This document shows positions 1 to 9,221 of a stretch of 64,000 nucleotides of DNA, piece after piece (the stretch's first letter is position 1; every line of letters begins with the position of its first letter). This stretch comes from Haloarcula hispanica ATCC 33960. GTDB lineage: Archaea; Halobacteriota; Halobacteria; Halobacteriales; Haloarculaceae. A program made the position numbers and the translations under genes. Where the stretch lies: positions 62,001 to 126,000 of the forward strand of contig NC_015944.1 of NCBI RefSeq assembly GCF_000223905.1, read 5' to 3'. The notes beneath the pieces were generated by a model that was not told where the DNA came from, made no database searches, and saw only the letters and a list, made by a program, of their open reading frames with translations.

Positions 1-307
1 CGTCGACCTCGTCGGCATAGCTGATGACCTCCACGTACGGTTTCCCGTGACAGCAGCGAGTGGTGACCTCGACGCCGAGCGCGTCACCCCTCTCGGCGAC
101 CTCTGCGAGTTCATCGTTCCCCCATTCCTCGATTTCGATGGTCTCCAGTTCCATACTACTGAGGGCTGGCTCGGCGTGTCGGTCCGTATCGACAACAAAG
201 ACGGCGTGAAGCTCGGCACCGTGTTGCTCGGCCTGTTCGAGCGCGTGTGTCGCTGCGCGGTTCGCGTCAGCACTGCCGTCGGTCGCGACCACAATCGTGT
301 CGTACAT
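1..307 (-). CDS. Universal stress protein UspA family, C-terminus cut off by window edge
   Basis: The reverse strand from 307 reads MYDTIVVATDGSADANRAA, the classic first beta-strand and nucleotide-binding start of UspA domains (hydrophobic strand, then TDGS). About 102 residues are visible before the window ends, so the C-terminal GxxGx9G(S/T) loop that tells ATP-binding members apart cannot be seen. The sequence CCHGKPYVEVISYA near the edge is the usual strand and helix before that loop. It is a cytosolic stress or nucleotide-sensing protein, exact role unknown. It is one of five UspA-type genes in the window. The family call is secure. Confidence 0.88.
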   Translation of the reverse strand, partial: MYDTIVVATDGSADANRAATHALEQAEQHGAELHAVFVVDTDRHAEPALSSMELETIEIEEWGNDELAEVAERGDALGVEVTTRCCHGKPYVEVISYADEVD

Positions 308-477
308 ACTAAAAGAATGCACCGCTTCCTATTTCAATCCGCTGACCATTATCAAAAGCTAATAATCTATTGTTGTATTGGGTACCCGTCCACATATCGA
401 TCCGTTCGATTTTTGGAGGTGTCGCGTATCGTATTTACAACGGCTAAAACGTCATTCCCGTCCAAAGTCGGTGGCAA

Positions 478-957
478 TCACGGTTCGATGTTCTCCCGGA
501 AGTCGGGTGCCAGTCCGGTCTGTCGGATCCCGGCAAGATCCGTTATCTCGAACTCGTAGAGTGCGACTCCGCCGGAGGTGGTGGCAGTCTGGAGCGTGTT
601 GGGTCGCCAGGCGTTCTGTGTCATCGCCGTGATATCCGACCAGTCGTCCTCAGGCACACTGCTGATATCGCCGGCGAGCATCACGCTCTGCCACTCGAAC
701 GCGGTGTCGATGTCGTAGACGAGAAACCGGCCACGGCCGGCTCGCTCAGTCAGTTCCGCTTTCCGGCTCGATTCGCCGAGGAGGTAGGTGAAATAGAGGC
801 AGGCTCCGTCGTCAAAGCCGTACGATAGTGGTAGCAGGTACGGGACGTCTGTCGTCGGCAGCCCCAAGACTCCGGTCGAGTGTGTGGCGAGGAATTCCCG
901 AATCGCTTCGTCGTCCATCTGTTCGAGTCCGTACTCTTCTAATTGGTCGAGTGTCAT
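478..957 (-). CDS. Pyridoxamine 5'-phosphate oxidase-like FMN-binding protein
   Basis: The product has 159 residues. HSTGVLGLPTTDVPYLLPLSYGFDD is followed by strands ending in RFLVYDIDTAFEWQSVMLAG, the pattern of flavin split-barrel proteins of the pyridoxamine oxidase/nitroimidazole-resistance type that are common in haloarchaea. The N-terminal helix (EEYGLEQMDDEAIREFLATH) precedes the barrel as usual. It probably binds FMN or F420 and reduces an unknown substrate. No residue identifies it as a true PNPOx of vitamin B6 synthesis. A similar but shorter paralogue lies at 2911-3345, so two copies flank the DUF2267 and UspA genes. Start at the ATG whose complement is at 955-957. Confidence 0.8.
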   Translation of the reverse strand: MTLDQLEEYGLEQMDDEAIREFLATHSTGVLGLPTTDVPYLLPLSYGFDDGACLYFTYLLGESSRKAELTERAGRGRFLVYDIDTAFEWQSVMLAGDISSVPEDDWSDITAMTQNAWRPNTLQTATTSGGVALYEFEITDLAGIRQTGLAPDFRENIEP

Positions 958-1180
958 AGGTCGCGTCTGATCATCCAGTTACGTATCACGAATGCAACCC
1001 CACGCTAAAAAAAGTAGAGCGGACTTCTCAGAGGGTGTGGCTGTTCACAATACGGCACAGATACTGTTATATCTATGAAATCTGCCGATACTCGTCGGAC
1101 GGTAGTACGTATGCCTGCTGGTTTTCAGCCAGTGAGAAGTCCCACCGGACGCTATATTGTTGCACTGCCAACAAGAGTAC

Positions 1181-1663
1181 ATGGACTTCGATGAGTTCAC
1201 CGGCGAGATACAGCACAGGCTTGAACTACCCGGTACTGGTGAGGCCGTTCGGGCGACCCGCGCGACACTGCTACCCCTGGGACAGCGCATACCCGCGGAG
1301 AACGCCGCGGACTTCGCTGCCTCCCTCCCGATGGAAATCAAGTGGTATATGACCGGCGCCGTCCGCGACCACGGGCAGCGGTTTGACTGGACGGAGTTCG
1401 TCGACCGTGTCGCCGAAATAGAAGGCGTTGAACCGTCGGACGCAGCGTACCACGCACGCGTCGTTGTTGACCTGATGCATACGGCGGTCCCGGCCGCCGA
1501 TTTTCAGGACCTCCGCGGCCAACTCCCCGAAAGTGCGGACGAAGAAAACTGGCGCGAACTCTTCAGCATAGTCGATGCCGGTGGCTGGGGCGAGGCGGAA
1601 GAGGCGCAAACCGGCGGTGGTCCACAAAAGTCTGCTGAAGCCCCTCAGTGGGACAATCAGTAG
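1181..1663 (+). CDS. DUF2267 family protein
   Basis: The product has about 160 residues, starting MDFDEFTGEIQHRLELPG. The helical repeats, with RATRATLLPLGQRIPAENAADFAASLP followed by a second similar unit, match DUF2267, an all-alpha family of unknown biochemical role often found near stress genes. The frame is open eight codons further upstream (1157), but the 1181 Met begins the conserved motif and is preferred. The C-terminal 30 residues are low in complexity and probably disordered (GGWGEAEEAQTGGG). Neighbours are stress-type genes. Function unknown. Confidence 0.78.
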   Translation: MDFDEFTGEIQHRLELPGTGEAVRATRATLLPLGQRIPAENAADFAASLPMEIKWYMTGAVRDHGQRFDWTEFVDRVAEIEGVEPSDAAYHARVVVDLMHTAVPAADFQDLRGQLPESADEENWRELFSIVDAGGWGEAEEAQTGGGPQKSAEAPQWDNQ

Positions 1664-1846
1664 CAGCTCTCATGTCGTTTTCAAACGAATATGCCTTGAC
1701 ATAATATGGTAATAACTGTACGATTGTTACGCTCTCCCCTCATACTTTGGGGGTGTCCGGCGAGGACTGCTGGCAACGCAGTCTAACTATTCGAGACGCC
1801 GATCTCAGCCGCCGGATTTCTAATAGTGTGAGAATCGCGACTACAG

Positions 1847-1854
1847 TTTATTTA
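1847..1854 (+). promoter_or_regulatory. Probable TATA box of the tandem UspA gene
   Basis: TTTATTTA lies about 33 bases before the ATG at 1883. Archaeal TATA boxes sit about 26 bases before the transcription start, so this would give a nearly leaderless transcript, the usual haloarchaeal arrangement. No BRE was checked beyond a purine-containing flank. Confidence 0.5.
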
Positions 1855-1882
1855 CTGACAGCAACAATTCGTAAACACAGCA

Positions 1883-2785
1883 ATGTTCGATTCAATACTG
1901 GTCCCGACTGACGGCAGCGAACACGCGACCCGGGCCGCCGAGCACGGGGCAGCGCTGGCCCGTGCATTCGGCGCGAGCCTGCACGTCATCGCTGTCATCG
2001 ATACGCGAACAGCAGGCGGGCCGTTCAACGGCGACGATCTCGAAGACGAGACACTCGACCGCATGACGGCCGACGCCGAAGACACAGTCGCGGCTATCAC
2101 GGACGCGGTGGACGCCGCCGGAGCGATACAGACGACTATCCGCAAGGGAGATCCAGTTGACGAGATTTGCGCATACCGCGACGACCACGATGTGGAACTG
2201 ATTGCGATGGGAACGCACGGCCGCACAGGCGTCGGGCGATATCTCGCCGGGAGCGTGACAGAGAGCGTCGTTCGGCAGGCTGACGTCCCTGTTCTCACCG
2301 TGCGCGCAACCGACCGGAGTCGCGACACCGCTCCCTACGACGATATCCTTGTACCGACGGATGGAAGCGCGCCCGCAGCGGCCGCAATCGAGCCCGCATG
2401 CGAGATTGCGGCGCAGTTCGATGCCCGCGTTCATGCCCTGAACGTCGTCAATCTCAGCAATATCGCAACCGGCTCCGAATACACGCTACCGAAAGACCTG
2501 ATCGAGTCCCTGGAGTCGCAAGGGGAGAAAGTGACAGAGCGGATTGCGGCACGGGCACGCGAATCCGGAGTGGAAACTGTCACACGAGTCGTCAGTGGAT
2601 TCCCGGCGGCAGATATCCTTGAGTACGCTGACGAGAACGACATCGATCTGATCGCCATGGGGACGGCCGGTCGGACCGGTCTCAATCGGTTCCTCGTGGG
2701 AAGTACGACAGAACGGATCATCAGACACGCCGATATGCCTGTCCTCGCAGTCAACGCCCGAGACCAGCGCGGTGACGAAGCCTGA
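1883..2785 (+). CDS. Tandem-domain universal stress protein
   Basis: The product has 300 residues and two complete UspA domains: residues 1-145 (FDSILVPTDGSEHATRAAEH) and 150-295 (YDDILVPTDGSAPAAAA). Both carry the ATP-binding loop GxxGx9GS: G110-THG-RTGVGRYLAGS and G260-TAG-RTGLNRFLVGS. Both halves should therefore bind ATP, and the protein would behave as an internal dimer. It is cytosolic, a stress or energy-state sensor by family. The start at 1883 fits the strand pattern and the TATA box at 1847. It lies between DUF2267 and a flavin split-barrel gene on the same strand. Confidence 0.92.
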   Translation: MFDSILVPTDGSEHATRAAEHGAALARAFGASLHVIAVIDTRTAGGPFNGDDLEDETLDRMTADAEDTVAAITDAVDAAGAIQTTIRKGDPVDEICAYRDDHDVELIAMGTHGRTGVGRYLAGSVTESVVRQADVPVLTVRATDRSRDTAPYDDILVPTDGSAPAAAAIEPACEIAAQFDARVHALNVVNLSNIATGSEYTLPKDLIESLESQGEKVTERIAARARESGVETVTRVVSGFPAADILEYADENDIDLIAMGTAGRTGLNRFLVGSTTERIIRHADMPVLAVNARDQRGDEA

Positions 2786-2910
2786 AGACAAGCACCGTCT
2801 TCCTGTCTGTCAGCGTCCGACTGCGTGCGGGGCCCGTCGTGTCCCCGGCGAGGCGGCAGTCAGACCGACACGACCATGCACTTATTACTGTTCCTGTCGT
2901 GACACTACCT

Positions 2911-3345
2911 ATGGCTGCGGACAACCCGGTTACGATGACGGACGAGGAACGGGACGCGTTTCTGGACAACGGGGGGACGGGCATCCTTTCGCTCGCCGCC
3001 GGCGACGCGCCCCCGCATTCAGTCCCGGTTTCGTACGGGTACGACGCGCCCACCACCACATTTTACTTCCGGCTAGCGGTCGGTGTAGAGCGGTCGAAGG
3101 GCGAACTCGACGACCGCGCGGCGACGTTCGTGACTTATGACGAGACGGATTCGGGATGGCAAAGCGTGGTCGCGAACGGTCGGCTCGAAGACGTCGAACG
3201 GGAGGGAATCGAGACGGAAACACTGGAAGGACTGGAACACGTCGATATGCCCATGGTCGACATCTTCGAACGCCCCCTCCGCGAGGTTGACTTCGAATTC
3301 TACCGCCTCGTACCGAATGAGCTAACCGGACGGACCGAATCCTAG
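2911..3345 (+). CDS. Pyridoxamine 5'-phosphate oxidase-like FMN-binding protein
   Basis: The product has about 144 residues from the ATG at 2911 (MAADNPVTMTDEERDAFLDN). The frame is open upstream to 2839, but that part is arginine-rich and unlike the family. HSVPVSYGYDAPTTTFYFRLA and FVTYDETDSGWQSVVANG give the split-barrel pattern also seen in the 478-957 gene. It probably binds flavin (FMN or F420); the substrate is unknown. It sits between the tandem UspA and the P-type ATPase on the same strand. Confidence 0.8.
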   Translation: MAADNPVTMTDEERDAFLDNGGTGILSLAAGDAPPHSVPVSYGYDAPTTTFYFRLAVGVERSKGELDDRAATFVTYDETDSGWQSVVANGRLEDVEREGIETETLEGLEHVDMPMVDIFERPLREVDFEFYRLVPNELTGRTES

Positions 3346-3434
3346 GGCGGACGGTTCTCCGCAGTACCGACTCGAAGAAGAACCACTGTACTGGATAAGG
3401 GAACTCATATCAACATAGCGGCAGATCACCCTCC

Positions 3435-6020
3435 ATGTCCGAAGCCGCCCACACACAACCGACTGCCGACGTCATTTCGGGGCTCGACAGCGAGTCTGAT
3501 GGGCTGTCGGCGTCGGAAGCCCGAACGCGGCGTGACAGACACGGCGAGAACGAGATCACGCAGGGGAGCAAACGGACACCACTCGACATCGCTATCGCCC
3601 AGTTCGACAGCGCCCTTATCTGGGTTCTCGTTGCGGCCGCGATACTGTCCGTGTGGGCGGGACACGCTGTCGACGCAGTCCTGATAGCCGTGATCGTGGT
3701 CGGGAACGGCCTGTTCGGCTTCGTCCAGGACTACCGCGCAGAGGGGACGCTCGAATCCTTGCGGGAACTGACCGCCCCAACCGCGACAGTCAGACGCGAT
3801 GGGCAGTCCGTCGAGGTCGACGCGACCGAACTCGTTCCGGGCGACGTTATCGAACTGGAAAGTGGCGACGTCGTTCCGGCCGACGGTCGACTGATCGACT
3901 GTCGGTCTCTGGAGGTCGACGAAGCGGCGCTCACTGGAGAGAGCACGCCGGTCTCGAAGGGAACCGACCCGGTCGACGCCGACGCACCGCTTGCGGAGCG
4001 AGAACCGATGGTGTACAAGGGAACGAACGTCACGCGCGGCTCGGGCGCTGCCGTCCTCACGGCGACTGGGATGGACACTGAGGTCGGAGCCATCGCCCGC
4101 CAACTCGCAGGAACGGAGGAAACTGACACACCGCTACAGACTGAACTCGACACGCTGGGCCGGACGCTCGGCGTCGGCGTGATGGTACTTGCTGCCCTCG
4201 TGGTTCCACTCCTCGTCTTCCGGGGGACCGAACTGGTACAGGCGGCACTCACCGCGATTTCACTCGCTGTGGCCGCGGTCCCCGAGGGACTGCCAGCGGT
4301 TGTGACGCTAACGCTGGCCCTCGGTGTCCGGAAAATGGCCGACGAGAACGCTCTCGTGCGGCGCTTGCCCGCCGTCGAGGCGCTGGGCTCCGTCGATGTC
4401 ATCTGCACCGACAAGACCGGGACGCTGACCGAGGGGCGAATGTCAGTCAGTCGGATCTGGGTCAACGACGCTGTCGTCGACAGTGACGAAATAGAGGGGG
4501 AACCCCTGCCGGACCGCGTTGCCACGGTGCTCCGCGCCGGGACACTGTGTAGCGATGCGACGCTCGAAGCGGGGGACCCGACGGAGCAGGCCATCGTCAT
4601 GGCGGCTGATGAGTCCGGTATCGATGTCGAACGCCTCCGTGAAGAGCACCCGAGAACAGCCGAGATCCCGTTCTCGTCGGAGCGCAAGTGGATGGGCACT
4701 GTTCACGATGACACGGTCTACGTAAAAGGCGCGCCCGAAGTAATCCTCTCGAAGTGCTCCCGCGTCCTCACCGATACCGGGCCGGCGGACCTGACGCCCG
4801 ACAGAGCCGAGCAGATCAGGGAGCAGGTCGGCGCGTTCGCTGACGACGCGCTCAGGGTACTGGCAGTGGCGTACACTGAGGATACCTCCGTGGTAGAACG
4901 GAACGACACCACTGGCGAGGCCGACGATGTCAGTGCCGACCTGATCTTCGCCGGGTTGGTCGGCATGATCGACCCGGCCCGCGAGGAGGTCGCTGATGCG
5001 ATTGCGGCGACCGAGCGTGCAGGCGTGGCCGTGAAGATGGTAACCGGTGACAACGTCCGGACCGCCGCGGCCATCGCTGGCGAACTCGGCCTGGGGCAAC
5101 GAGTGATGGAAGGACACGACGTCGAGGAATGCTCCGAAGAAGCGCTCCGAGACCGCGTCGAGACAGTCGACGTGTTCGCACGCACGTCTCCGGAGCACAA
5201 GGTCCGGATCCTGCAGGCGTTACAGGCGAACGGCCACACCGTCGCAATGACGGGCGACGGGGTCAACGACGCACCGGCGCTGAAAAACGCCGACATCGGC
5301 GTCGCGATGGGCGTCCGCGGAACTGACGTGGCCAAACAGGCCAGCGACGTTATCCTGCTGGATGATAACTACGCGACGATTGAACGGGCGATCGAGCGCG
5401 GGCGGGCGATCTTCGACAACGTCTGGAAGTTCGTCGGTTACCTGCTGAGTGCCAACGTGGCCGAAGTCGCCATCGTCTTTATCGCCTCACTGTTTGGCTA
5501 CCTCGTCCTGCCGGCGGTCCAGTTGCTGTGGATCAATCTACTGACCGATGGTCTGCCAGCGCTTGCGCTCGGGGCCGACCCCAAAAGCGATGACGTGATG
5601 CAGCGACCGCCCAGAGACCCGGATCGCGGCATCGTCGACCACGATATGCTCGCGCTTATCGGGGGTACAGGCGTCATCTCGACAACTGTGATGCTCGGCC
5701 TGCTACTGGTCACGCTTGCCGGCGCACCCGCAGTCACGCCGTACGCGATGACGATGATATTCACCGGGTTCGTGTTCCTCGAATTCGAGAAACTGTACGT
5801 GATCCGCTGGCTCCGCGAGACACCGACGCTGTCGAATCGGTGGCTGGCGTCCGCAGTAGGCGGGTCGATACTCCTGCAACTCGCTGTGCTATACACCCCT
5901 CTCAACGTCTACTTCGGGACGGTCCCGCTCGGACTCACCGACTGGGGGCTGATCGGTGGCGTCCTCTTACTCGCCCTGCCACTGTACCTCGCTGTCGCCA
6001 GCGGTGTGAAACGCCTGTGA
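3435..6020 (+). CDS. Type II cation-transporting P-type ATPase
   Basis: The product has 861 residues. The order is a cytosolic N-terminal cation-ATPase domain, the actuator TGES loop (167-170), the phosphorylation site DKTGT with D326, the nucleotide-binding domain, the hinge TGDGVNDAP (606-614), then a six-helix C-terminal membrane block. The M4 motif VPEGLPAVVTLTLALG is that of Ca2+/Mn2+ pumps (SERCA/PMR1 and bacterial CtpF-like types), not of CPx heavy-metal pumps, and there is no N-terminal CxxC metal domain. Calcium or manganese export is the best guess; sodium or potassium is not excluded. It lies after the UspA and flavin genes in the same direction, across an 89-bp gap. Length is normal. 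Confidence 0.92.
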   Translation: MSEAAHTQPTADVISGLDSESDGLSASEARTRRDRHGENEITQGSKRTPLDIAIAQFDSALIWVLVAAAILSVWAGHAVDAVLIAVIVVGNGLFGFVQDYRAEGTLESLRELTAPTATVRRDGQSVEVDATELVPGDVIELESGDVVPADGRLIDCRSLEVDEAALTGESTPVSKGTDPVDADAPLAEREPMVYKGTNVTRGSGAAVLTATGMDTEVGAIARQLAGTEETDTPLQTELDTLGRTLGVGVMVLAALVVPLLVFRGTELVQAALTAISLAVAAVPEGLPAVVTLTLALGVRKMADENALVRRLPAVEALGSVDVICTDKTGTLTEGRMSVSRIWVNDAVVDSDEIEGEPLPDRVATVLRAGTLCSDATLEAGDPTEQAIVMAADESGIDVERLREEHPRTAEIPFSSERKWMGTVHDDTVYVKGAPEVILSKCSRVLTDTGPADLTPDRAEQIREQVGAFADDALRVLAVAYTEDTSVVERNDTTGEADDVSADLIFAGLVGMIDPAREEVADAIAATERAGVAVKMVTGDNVRTAAAIAGELGLGQRVMEGHDVEECSEEALRDRVETVDVFARTSPEHKVRILQALQANGHTVAMTGDGVNDAPALKNADIGVAMGVRGTDVAKQASDVILLDDNYATIERAIERGRAIFDNVWKFVGYLLSANVAEVAIVFIASLFGYLVLPAVQLLWINLLTDGLPALALGADPKSDDVMQRPPRDPDRGIVDHDMLALIGGTGVISTTVMLGLLLVTLAGAPAVTPYAMTMIFTGFVFLEFEKLYVIRWLRETPTLSNRWLASAVGGSILLQLAVLYTPLNVYFGTVPLGLTDWGLIGGVLLLALPLYLAVASGVKRL

Positions 6021-6182
6021 CGCTCCGATCCGGTAGCACCGGCCGTTCGGTCTGGGTTTCCACATCTCGTTGCCGATTCCGCCAGGCGTGCGCCTGCAGA
6101 CGGTGACCGGGCGGCCCTTTGCCCCGGAGTGATTGGCTATCGTTGGGCCGCTCCTCTCGAAAAGCCGTCTACCGTACCGCTC

Positions 6183-7607
6183 TCAATCCAGTTGTCCGTT
6201 GAGCACTTTGGCGGCGACCAGCACCGGGTCCCAGACGGGGCTGAACGGCGGTGCGTACGCCAGGTCCAGTCGTTCGAGCTCGTCGATGGTCATGTCCGCC
6301 TCGATGGCCGTCGCAAGCGTGTCGATACGTATCGCCGCCCGGTCTGCCCCGACGATTGCGCCGCCCAGCAGGCGACCGCTCTCCCGGTCGGCGACGAGCG
6401 TCACGTCGGTATCGTCGCCGCCGGGGTAGTACCCCGACCGAGAACCAGCCGTGACTGTCTTCGACACCGGGTCGAAGCCGGCGGCGCTGGCCTGTTCGTG
6501 GTCGAGGAGGCCGACGCGACCGCATTCGAGGTCGAACGCTTTGACGACGGCCGTTCCGGCGATGTCGCCGACGGGCGACGGGTCGCCCGCCACAGTCTGT
6601 CCGATCCCGCGACCGGCCCGGTTTGCGGTCAGTCCGAGCGGGACCCAGTCGGGCTCGCCGGTAACGGCGTGGGTGTCCTCGGCGCAGTCTCCGGCGGCGT
6701 AGACGCCGTCAACGCTCGTCGCACCGTACTCGTCGACCGCTATCGCACCGGAGGCCCCGAGTTCGACCGGTGTGTCTTCGACGAGGGCGGTGTTCGGCTT
6801 GATGCCGATACCGACAAGCGCGAGGTCCACATCGGTATTGCCGTCGCCGTGTACAACCGACGCGACGCGCCCGCCTTCGTCGCCGACGAGTTCCTCGACG
6901 GCGGTGTTCAGATGCAGTGTCACGCCCTGTTCCCGGAGGTGATCGGCAACGCGCTCGCCCACTGCTTCCCCGAACGGCGGCAGGAGGTGGCCTGACCGCT
7001 GGAAGAGGTGCGTTTCGACATCGTGGGCCCGGAACGCTTCGGCCATTTCCACGCCGACGTAGCCGCCGCCGACGATAGCGACTCGCTCCGGTGGCTCCCA
7101 GTCGGCGTACTTCTCGACGAGTGCTGTATCGACGTACTCGATGCTCGTGTCGACGGTAGAGTCGCCGGGTTCGGACAGCGCAGCGCGGACCGCGGCGGCC
7201 GAATCGAGCCCGTGCATCGTGAACGCGCCGTCGAGTTCCGCCCCCGGTATCGGCCCGGTCACCGCGTGTGCGCCCGTCGCGACCAGCAGGTCGCCGTATG
7301 GCTGGCTGAACGTCTCGCCGTCTTGTGCGACGGTGACCGTTTCTGCGTCGGTGTCGACGCCGACGACTTCGTGGTTCCGGCGAAGGTCGATACCGCGCTC
7401 AGACGCCTGCTCGGGCGACAGCGAGAGAAGGTCCGTCAGCCGCTCGACGGTCCCCTTCACGTAATACGGCGTCCCGCAGTGGGCATAGGATACCCACTCG
7501 CCTTTCTCGAAGACGATCACGTCACGGTCCGGTGCCTCTCGGGTGAACTTGCTCGCGGCGCTCAGTCCGGCCGCGTCGCCACCGATGACTACGAACGGGT
7601 CCGTCAT
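6183..7607 (-). CDS. CoA-disulfide/persulfide reductase-like FAD oxidoreductase
   Basis: The product has 474 residues. FVVIGGDAAGLSAASK is the FAD-binding start, and SYAHCGTPYY carries Cys44 in the single-cysteine active site of CoA-disulfide reductases, NADH oxidases and NADH-dependent persulfide reductases. AIVGGGYVGVEMAEAF is the second Rossmann motif for NAD(P)H, followed by the dimerisation domain with GAIVGADRAAIRIDTLA. There is no C-terminal rhodanese domain. Because sulfur genes follow, reduction of CoA disulfide, persulfide or polysulfide is the favoured role (inference); NADH oxidase activity remains possible. It is the downstream-most gene of the sulfur island on this strand. Confidence 0.85.
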   Translation of the reverse strand: MTDPFVVIGGDAAGLSAASKFTREAPDRDVIVFEKGEWVSYAHCGTPYYVKGTVERLTDLLSLSPEQASERGIDLRRNHEVVGVDTDAETVTVAQDGETFSQPYGDLLVATGAHAVTGPIPGAELDGAFTMHGLDSAAAVRAALSEPGDSTVDTSIEYVDTALVEKYADWEPPERVAIVGGGYVGVEMAEAFRAHDVETHLFQRSGHLLPPFGEAVGERVADHLREQGVTLHLNTAVEELVGDEGGRVASVVHGDGNTDVDLALVGIGIKPNTALVEDTPVELGASGAIAVDEYGATSVDGVYAAGDCAEDTHAVTGEPDWVPLGLTANRAGRGIGQTVAGDPSPVGDIAGTAVVKAFDLECGRVGLLDHEQASAAGFDPVSKTVTAGSRSGYYPGGDDTDVTLVADRESGRLLGGAIVGADRAAIRIDTLATAIEADMTIDELERLDLAYAPPFSPVWDPVLVAAKVLNGQLD

Positions 7608-7787
7608 ACAGACCCTCGTATCGCTGCGGTACTAATGATTGCGTGAGGTTCGGGTAACTGCGTGGGCTACTGGAAGCGATTGTGTTCGGGACGGATTCGA
7701 ACCAGCCAGTCGGTCTGTCCCCTCTCCAAGGTCGACCGTCACCACCATCTACGGCTGAACGTGGTTGAGGACATGCTGAGCCAACTT

Positions 7788-8573
7788 TCACACGACTCCA
7801 AGGCCACTGGCGACCAGTCTGAAGCCGATAATCGATAGTAAGGCTAGCACGGCGGCTCGACGGACCCGGTCACTGACAGCGGTTCTGAGTCGCTTCCCGA
7901 CTGCGACACCGGCAACGGCCGGCACGGCTGCGAGAACGGACGTTCCAGCGACAACCGCGTTGGGATAGAGCCCGAAGACGCCGGCAAAAGCGACCCGCGT
8001 GACGCTGAGTCCCAGAAACACCAGCGCGACGACGCCGACGAACACGCTGTGCGAGAGGTCGAAACTCCGGAGATACGCGACGAGCTGGACGCCGACGTTC
8101 GTTCCGCCGAACAGCGCCCCCGAAACGCCGCCGATGCCGACCATCGCAAGCGGTGTCTTCCCGAGGTCGCTGTTGCCCACTGACACCCATCCGGGAAGCG
8201 GCACCCGCTGCTGGGCGGTCGCCACAAACCCCAGGGTCAGCAGGCCGAGTCCGACACGGAGCGGCGCTTCCGGGAGCCTGTCGAGTACAGCCATCCCGAC
8301 AACAGTCCCGACAAGCGCCGCAGCGATAAGCGGTCCGAACCGCTGGCTACAGGTACGCAGTTCACGCCGTGAGAGGTCCCGAACCAGTGAAACGTTCACC
8401 GCGAGAATGGGGAGAATCATGAACACGACGGCTGTCGCCGGGTCGATGACCGTCGCAAGCGCCATCGTCCCGACGACGGCGAAGCCGAAGCCAGCAAGCC
8501 CGTTTGTCGCCCCGGCGACGAGGACGATAGCCGTCACTATCACGACCATCGTCCACGAGACTGGCAGAATCAT
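7788..8573 (-). CDS. TauE/SafE family sulfite (or sulfonate) exporter
   Basis: The product has 261 residues with about eight hydrophobic segments. AGATNGLAGFGFAVVGTMAL in the first repeat and MVGIGGVSGALFGGTNVGVQ in the second are the duplicated TauE/SafE half-motifs. Family members export sulfite, sulfoacetate or other organosulfur anions from the cytoplasm. Beside a persulfide dioxygenase and DsrE genes, sulfite efflux is a reasonable inference. It lies 180 bp from the flavoprotein gene, so it may be transcribed separately. The start is the ATG at 8573 (MILPVSWTMVVIVTAIVLVA). Confidence 0.88.
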   Translation of the reverse strand: MILPVSWTMVVIVTAIVLVAGATNGLAGFGFAVVGTMALATVIDPATAVVFMILPILAVNVSLVRDLSRRELRTCSQRFGPLIAAALVGTVVGMAVLDRLPEAPLRVGLGLLTLGFVATAQQRVPLPGWVSVGNSDLGKTPLAMVGIGGVSGALFGGTNVGVQLVAYLRSFDLSHSVFVGVVALVFLGLSVTRVAFAGVFGLYPNAVVAGTSVLAAVPAVAGVAVGKRLRTAVSDRVRRAAVLALLSIIGFRLVASGLGVV

Positions 8574-8723
8574 ATGGTATCAGGGTCCTGTGCGACGCCC
8601 ACAGCGGCCCGTAACCGACTTCGGGCTGGGCAGTGGTTCTTGTGAAGTAATCACACGGCCCTGGATAAAGCCGCGTCGTGTTTCACTACAGTGGGGTCGA
8701 ACGTGACCGCCCCGCTGTCGGGA

Positions 8724-9080
8724 TCAGAACGTGATAACTTCGTAGTCGTCGTCGACGAGCGAGCGAATGCTCGGGTGGCCGTCGTGCTCGTCCAGCGTGA
8801 CGAGTCCGGAGTCGGCGACGGCGTCTTCGACGCCGAATGCACCGGAACAGTAGTCACAGACGGCCGTATCCTCTTTGACGGTCTGGTACAGTTCATGGTA
8901 GTCGCTGTCCTCGTCTTCGAGTTCCGGAATCCACTGTGTTCCGGCCCCGTCGAAGATGAGTTCGAGGTCGTCCTCGTCGTTTTCCGCGAACTCCGTTGCT
9001 GCTTCGAGGCCGTTTGCGAGTCGGCCGAGATTCTCGTGTCCCTCTGTCCCTGCGAGGATGATGACGGCTGCTTTCGTCAT
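8724..9080 (-). CDS. DsrE-like sulfur-relay family protein
   Basis: The product has 118 residues. MTKAAVIILAGTEGHENLGR begins an alpha/beta DsrE/YchN-like fold, and a CxxC pair (C75, C78 in AVCDYCSGAFG) lies where DsrE-family proteins carry the sulfur-accepting cysteine. By family it is a cytosolic carrier or modulator of sulfane sulfur. It faces the thioredoxin gene on the same strand and belongs to the sulfur island. It is too divergent to assign to TusD, DsrE or DsrE2 specifically. Confidence 0.78.
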   Translation of the reverse strand: MTKAAVIILAGTEGHENLGRLANGLEAATEFAENDEDDLELIFDGAGTQWIPELEDEDSDYHELYQTVKEDTAVCDYCSGAFGVEDAVADSGLVTLDEHDGHPSIRSLVDDDYEVITF

Positions 9081-9221
9081 TACGTGGCGTAATAGCGCTC
9101 TCGCTAATATATTATGAGTGGGTGCGTGCGACGGCGCTGAACTCGCACCAAGTGTTTATCAACTAGTGCCAATCGGGCAGTGAATACGTCGATATACAGG
9201 ATGTCGTCTACAGGCGTGGCC

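Noticed and set aside
7681-7720. tRNA-like GGTTCGAATCC T-loop on the minus strand
   Set aside because: The T-stem does not pair fully and no acceptor, D or anticodon stem can be built around it.
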